From JALYGY01 sp963800975 (GTDB lineage: Bacteria; Actinomycetota; Rubrobacteria; Rubrobacterales; Rubrobacteraceae): DNA of 64,000 bases. This document shows positions 61,739 through 64,000 of this stretch, piece by piece (positions within the stretch are counted from its first letter, which is position 1; each line of letters begins with the position of its first letter). The stretch lies in contig CAWDDB010000021.1 of NCBI GenBank assembly GCA_963800975.1, positions 62,001-126,000 on the forward strand, in the 5' to 3' direction. The position numbers and the translations under genes were made by a program. The notes below the pieces were generated by a model. That model did no database searches. It was given only the letters and a program-made list of their open reading frames with translations, and was not told where the DNA came from.

Positions 61739-62191
61739 CTACGCTGGCGGGTTCGGGATCTCGCAGTTGATGATGGTGTCGACGCCGGGCGTGTAGTAGA
61801 CGACGTCCACGCCTTCGCCGCAGTCGAGGGTGTCGTGTGCCGCGTCGTTCGGCTGACTGTGGCTACCCCCGCGCACGACGTCGTCGCCGGGTCCTCCGAG
61901 AACGGTGTCCTCGCCGGGTCCTCCTTTTACCCTGTCGTTGCCCGAATGCCCGTTGACCGCGTCGATGCCAAGGTCACCCTTTAGAACGTCGTCGCCTCCG
62001 CGGCCGAAGACCTCGTCGTTCCCGCCTCTGGCGTAGACCACGTCTCTGACCGCGCTGCCGAAGATCCTCTCCGCCGTCTCGGTTCCCCTGCACTCTCCGC
62101 CATGGCATCTGACCGTCTGCGCGAGCGCCGTGCCCGCAGCCAGGAACGTCGCCGCCACCATCACCACGAGCAGATAGGTCGTCCGTTTCAT
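61739..62191 (-). CDS. Secreted RTX-like repeat protein
   Basis: 150 aa. The signal peptide is at 1-24 (VVMVAATFLAAGTALA). The mature part starts with a cysteine pair (RCHGGECRG) and holds repeated Gly/Asp units typical of calcium-binding RTX nonapeptides (ARGGNDEVFGRGGDDVLKG, GGPGEDTVLGGPGDDVVRGG). It ends with two more cysteines (DCGEGVD, INCEIP). It is longer than, and clearly related to, the protein at 22932. Its beta-roll probably needs extracellular calcium. No enzymatic motif is present, so a structural or matrix role is likely. Confidence 0.82.
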   Translation of the reverse strand: MKRTTYLLVVMVAATFLAAGTALAQTVRCHGGECRGTETAERIFGSAVRDVVYARGGNDEVFGRGGDDVLKGDLGIDAVNGHSGNDRVKGGPGEDTVLGGPGDDVVRGGSHSQPNDAAHDTLDCGEGVDVVYYTPGVDTIINCEIPNPPA

Positions 62192-62229
62192 TCAGCCCCG
62201 ATCTCTTCCCTCAGGGGGCACGTGTAAGC

Positions 62230-62245
62230 GCGGTTCGCGAACCGC
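62230..62245. terminator. 16-bp palindrome between RTX-like and dehydrogenase genes
   Basis: Exact palindrome gcggttcgcgaaccgc, with the same ttcgcgaa core as the one at 727-760. It lies after the dehydrogenase gene on the minus strand and probably ends its transcript. Confidence 0.5.
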
Positions 62246-62275
62246 CCCTTGATGCTCGTAGCCCGAAACCTGCCT

Positions 62276-63532
62276 TCAACCTTCGTGGGCGATGCGCCTG
62301 ACCTCGCCCCCGTTCGCGAAGGTGGTGTAGAAGAGCGCCGTCTCTGACCCGTCCGGCCCGAACGCCAGGGCGACGACGCCGCCCAGGTCGGTGCCGAACT
62401 CGGTCCTCCTGAACCCGCCGCCGCTCTTCGGCGTGAGCCTGAAGATCTTGTCGCACACGAAATCGCCGAAGAGGTAGGAGCTGTCGTAGGGGTCAGGCCA
62501 GACGCCGTTCGGCACGAAGGCGCCGCCGGTGATCGAGGAGCACCCCGTGTTGTGGCTGTACTCGTGGATCGGGGGCGTCAGCGGTCGCCTGGAGCAGTTC
62601 GTAGATCCTGGCCTGCCAGGGTTGTCGTGGCGTCCCTCGCAGAGGTTCCAGCCGTAGTCCGCGCCGCGTCGACCGCGATCTATCTCCTCCCACCTCGCCG
62701 CCCCGACGTCGTTGACGAAGAAGCTCGTGCCGGCGGCGTCCGGGTCGAAAGCCATCCTGAAGGGGTTCCTGAACCCTCTGGCGAAGGTCTCGCGGCAGTT
62801 ATTTCCCGGCTGGGTGCGTCCCGTGGCATTGCAGCGATCGCTGTTGTCCGGGTTGGTGTAGGGGTTGCCTGGCGGCACGGCGCCCGCGCGGGTTACGCGC
62901 AGCACCTTGCCGAGCAGGACGTGCCGGTCGCGTGAGGCGTCATTGTCGCTCTGGCACTGGGACGGCTGGGCGTAGTCGCAGCCGCCATCGCCGACGCTAA
63001 CGTAAAGGTACCCGTCCTTGCCGAAGCGCACGTCGCCCCCGTTGTGGTTGCCGTTGGGCGAAGGGATGTTGGTTATCAGCACTCGCTCGTCTGTGGCGAC
63101 GTTGTCGTCGGAGAGGACGAAGCGGGAGACCCGGTTGACCGGGTTATTCGGGTTGCCCGGCTCCTGAGCCGGGCATACGCCGTGCTTGTTGAACGTGTAG
63201 TAGAGGTAGATGTAGCGGTTGGCCTCGAAGTTGGGGTCGACCGCGACCCCGAGCAGCCCGCGCTCGGAGTTCGCGCACGTCTTGGCGGATATATCCAGCG
63301 CCTGGACGGTGGCCGTTCCTGGCTCGTACACCCGCAACACCCCCGGCTTGGAGGAGATCAGTAGCCGGCCATCGGGCGTGAAGGCCAGCGCCGTCGGCTG
63401 GTCCACGTCCCTGACAAGCTCGTCCGAAAAGCCGCCTGGTACGGTGGCCTGCGCGGTGCCAGAGTAAGACAAGACAGGCAAGACCCCCACGACCAGGGCC
63501 AGAAGGACGAACAGCAGCGCGCGACCTGGCAT
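62276..63532 (-). CDS. Secreted PQQ-type sugar dehydrogenase (GSDH family)
   Basis: 418 aa with a signal peptide (LLFVLLALVVGVLPVLS). The six-bladed propeller of the glucose/sorbosone dehydrogenase family is shown by QPTALAFTPDGRLLIS, GLLGVAVDPNF, HNGGDVRFGKDGYLYV, VGDGG, ARGFRNPFRMAFDP and GADYGWNLCEG. The catalytic His is probably in the NHNGGD motif. Several cysteine pairs suggest disulfides, fitting an extracellular protein. It could oxidise a sugar released from the glycan, but homologues with unrelated roles exist. The start is ATG at 63532. Confidence 0.85.
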   Translation of the reverse strand: MPGRALLFVLLALVVGVLPVLSYSGTAQATVPGGFSDELVRDVDQPTALAFTPDGRLLISSKPGVLRVYEPGTATVQALDISAKTCANSERGLLGVAVDPNFEANRYIYLYYTFNKHGVCPAQEPGNPNNPVNRVSRFVLSDDNVATDERVLITNIPSPNGNHNGGDVRFGKDGYLYVSVGDGGCDYAQPSQCQSDNDASRDRHVLLGKVLRVTRAGAVPPGNPYTNPDNSDRCNATGRTQPGNNCRETFARGFRNPFRMAFDPDAAGTSFFVNDVGAARWEEIDRGRRGADYGWNLCEGRHDNPGRPGSTNCSRRPLTPPIHEYSHNTGCSSITGGAFVPNGVWPDPYDSSYLFGDFVCDKIFRLTPKSGGGFRRTEFGTDLGGVVALAFGPDGSETALFYTTFANGGEVRRIAHEG

Positions 63533-63664
63533 CTTTGATTCCTCTCCGGCATGAATCCGACGCGGACCCCCCGCGCAAGAGCGCCGTACGTTTGGAGCAC
63601 CCTACAGCATACAGCCTCCCGGAGACCCATACCAGAAGGCCGAACCTTCGCCCTCAACGTTAGA

Positions 63665-63694
63665 TTGCAAGGCCGGGGCAAAACAAGTTATCCT
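63665..63694 (+). promoter_or_regulatory. Candidate promoter for right-edge epimerase operon
   Basis: ttgcaa (63665-63670) and tatcct (63689-63694) are separated by 18 bases, upstream of the small frame at 63745 and the epimerase at 63798. Confidence 0.4.
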
Positions 63695-63744
63695 CACCGC
63701 CTGAGTGTGGCTTCTGGGAGGAACCTAGAGAAGGGGAGGCCATC

Positions 63745-63801
63745 GTGTACAACTCGGAGGGTCGTGGGCGCCTTCTGATCGGAGAAGGAAAACTTCCTTG
63801 A
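63745..63801 (+). CDS. Putative 18-residue leader peptide
   Basis: GTG at 63745 is preceded by a good ribosome site (agaaggggagg), codes for 18 residues, and stops in a 4-base overlap with the TTG of the epimerase (TTGA). The arrangement suggests that translation of the small frame feeds the downstream gene. No attenuator hairpin is evident. This is a weak candidate based on position only. Confidence 0.35.
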   Translation: MYNSEGRGRLLIGEGKLP

Positions 63802-64000
63802 ACAGCCTGGTGCTAGGAGGAAACGGCTTCATCGGCGTTCACCTGGTCGAAGGTCTGCTCGACAGGGGTTGTTTAGTAAGGATCTACGACAGGAGCACGA
63901 ACCGTTTTCGCCCCACCTTCCGCGCCGCGGACTACGTGGAGGGGGAGCTCGGCAACCACGGCCTGATCCAGGAGGCCGTCGAGGGGATGGAGGTGGTGTA
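63798..64000 (+). CDS. NAD-dependent nucleotide-sugar epimerase, N-terminus only
   Basis: A partial gene running off the right edge, 67 codons visible. The protein starts MNSLVLGGNGFIGVHLVEG, a glycine-rich Rossmann motif GGNGFIG typical of UDP-glucose 4-epimerase and related extended SDR enzymes, followed by VRIYDRSTNRFRP, where the NAD adenosine-binding acidic residue (Asp) is expected at the end of strand two. The TTG start at 63798 has ribosome site ggagaagga and overlaps a short upstream frame. Full identity needs the rest of the gene. Confidence 0.8.
   Translation, partial: MNSLVLGGNGFIGVHLVEGLLDRGCLVRIYDRSTNRFRPTFRAADYVEGELGNHGLIQEAVEGMEVV

Noticed and set aside
1..64000. Transposase, integrase or phage genes
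   Set aside because: No frame shows a DDE, tyrosine recombinase or phage structural motif; mobility is suggested only by composition and repeats.

Overview
The window is GC-rich (roughly two thirds G+C by eye), uses GTG and TTG starts freely, and carries many Tat signal peptides. Together these suggest a high-GC actinobacterium, with Rubrobacter-like lineages as my best guess. That assignment is inference from style and gene content; there is no rRNA or other phylogenetic marker here.

Almost the whole 64 kb looks like one locus for making, sulfating, exporting and remodelling a surface glycan. Left part (1-5.2 kb): an rmlC-type epimerase, then on the minus strand a Tat-exported cell-wall amidase, a Wzm/Wzt-type polysaccharide ABC exporter and a family 2 glycosyltransferase (GT2). 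Region 5.4-20.3 kb: a broken sulfatase, four free-standing PAPS-type sulfotransferases, a long protein fusing two GT2 modules to a sulfotransferase, a near-identical sister GT2 gene with a frameshift, two methyltransferases with coiled-coil tails, and an intact sulfatase. Region 20.4-37.7 kb is almost all plus strand: two paralogous GT2+GT4 cassettes, rmlD, a third coiled-coil methyltransferase, a two-module GT2, and seven sulfotransferases of two classes packed almost end to end. Region 37.8-45.8 kb: secreted Tat-type hydrolase-like proteins alternating with secreted sulfatases. Region 46.0-51.5 kb: a tight six-gene minus-strand operon (GtrA-like, polyprenyl-phosphate-type GT2, SDR epimerase, methyltransferase, second SDR epimerase, polytopic membrane protein). 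Region 51.7-63.5 kb: a Tat lipoprotein-like arylsulfotransferase (ASST), two sulfatases with Ig-like tails, a third hydrolase-like paralogue, a TolB-like beta-propeller, an RTX-like small secreted protein and a GSDH-type sugar dehydrogenase. The start of another epimerase runs off the right edge.

The working model is inference. Rhamnose-containing chains are built in the cytoplasm and decorated there by a bank of PAPS sulfotransferases and methyltransferases. They are exported by Wzm/Wzt and then edited outside by sulfatases, ASST and hydrolases. I count 12 PAPS sulfotransferase domains, 6 sulfatases and 1 ASST. No PAPS-synthesis genes, sulfatase-activating (formylglycine) enzyme, rmlA or rmlB were seen in the window.

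Many paralogues are mosaics, with tracts of exact identity that point to gene conversion. Seven genes carry about ten single-site frameshifts. These may be sequencing errors in homopolymers, real decay, or in one case slippage in a short tandem repeat.
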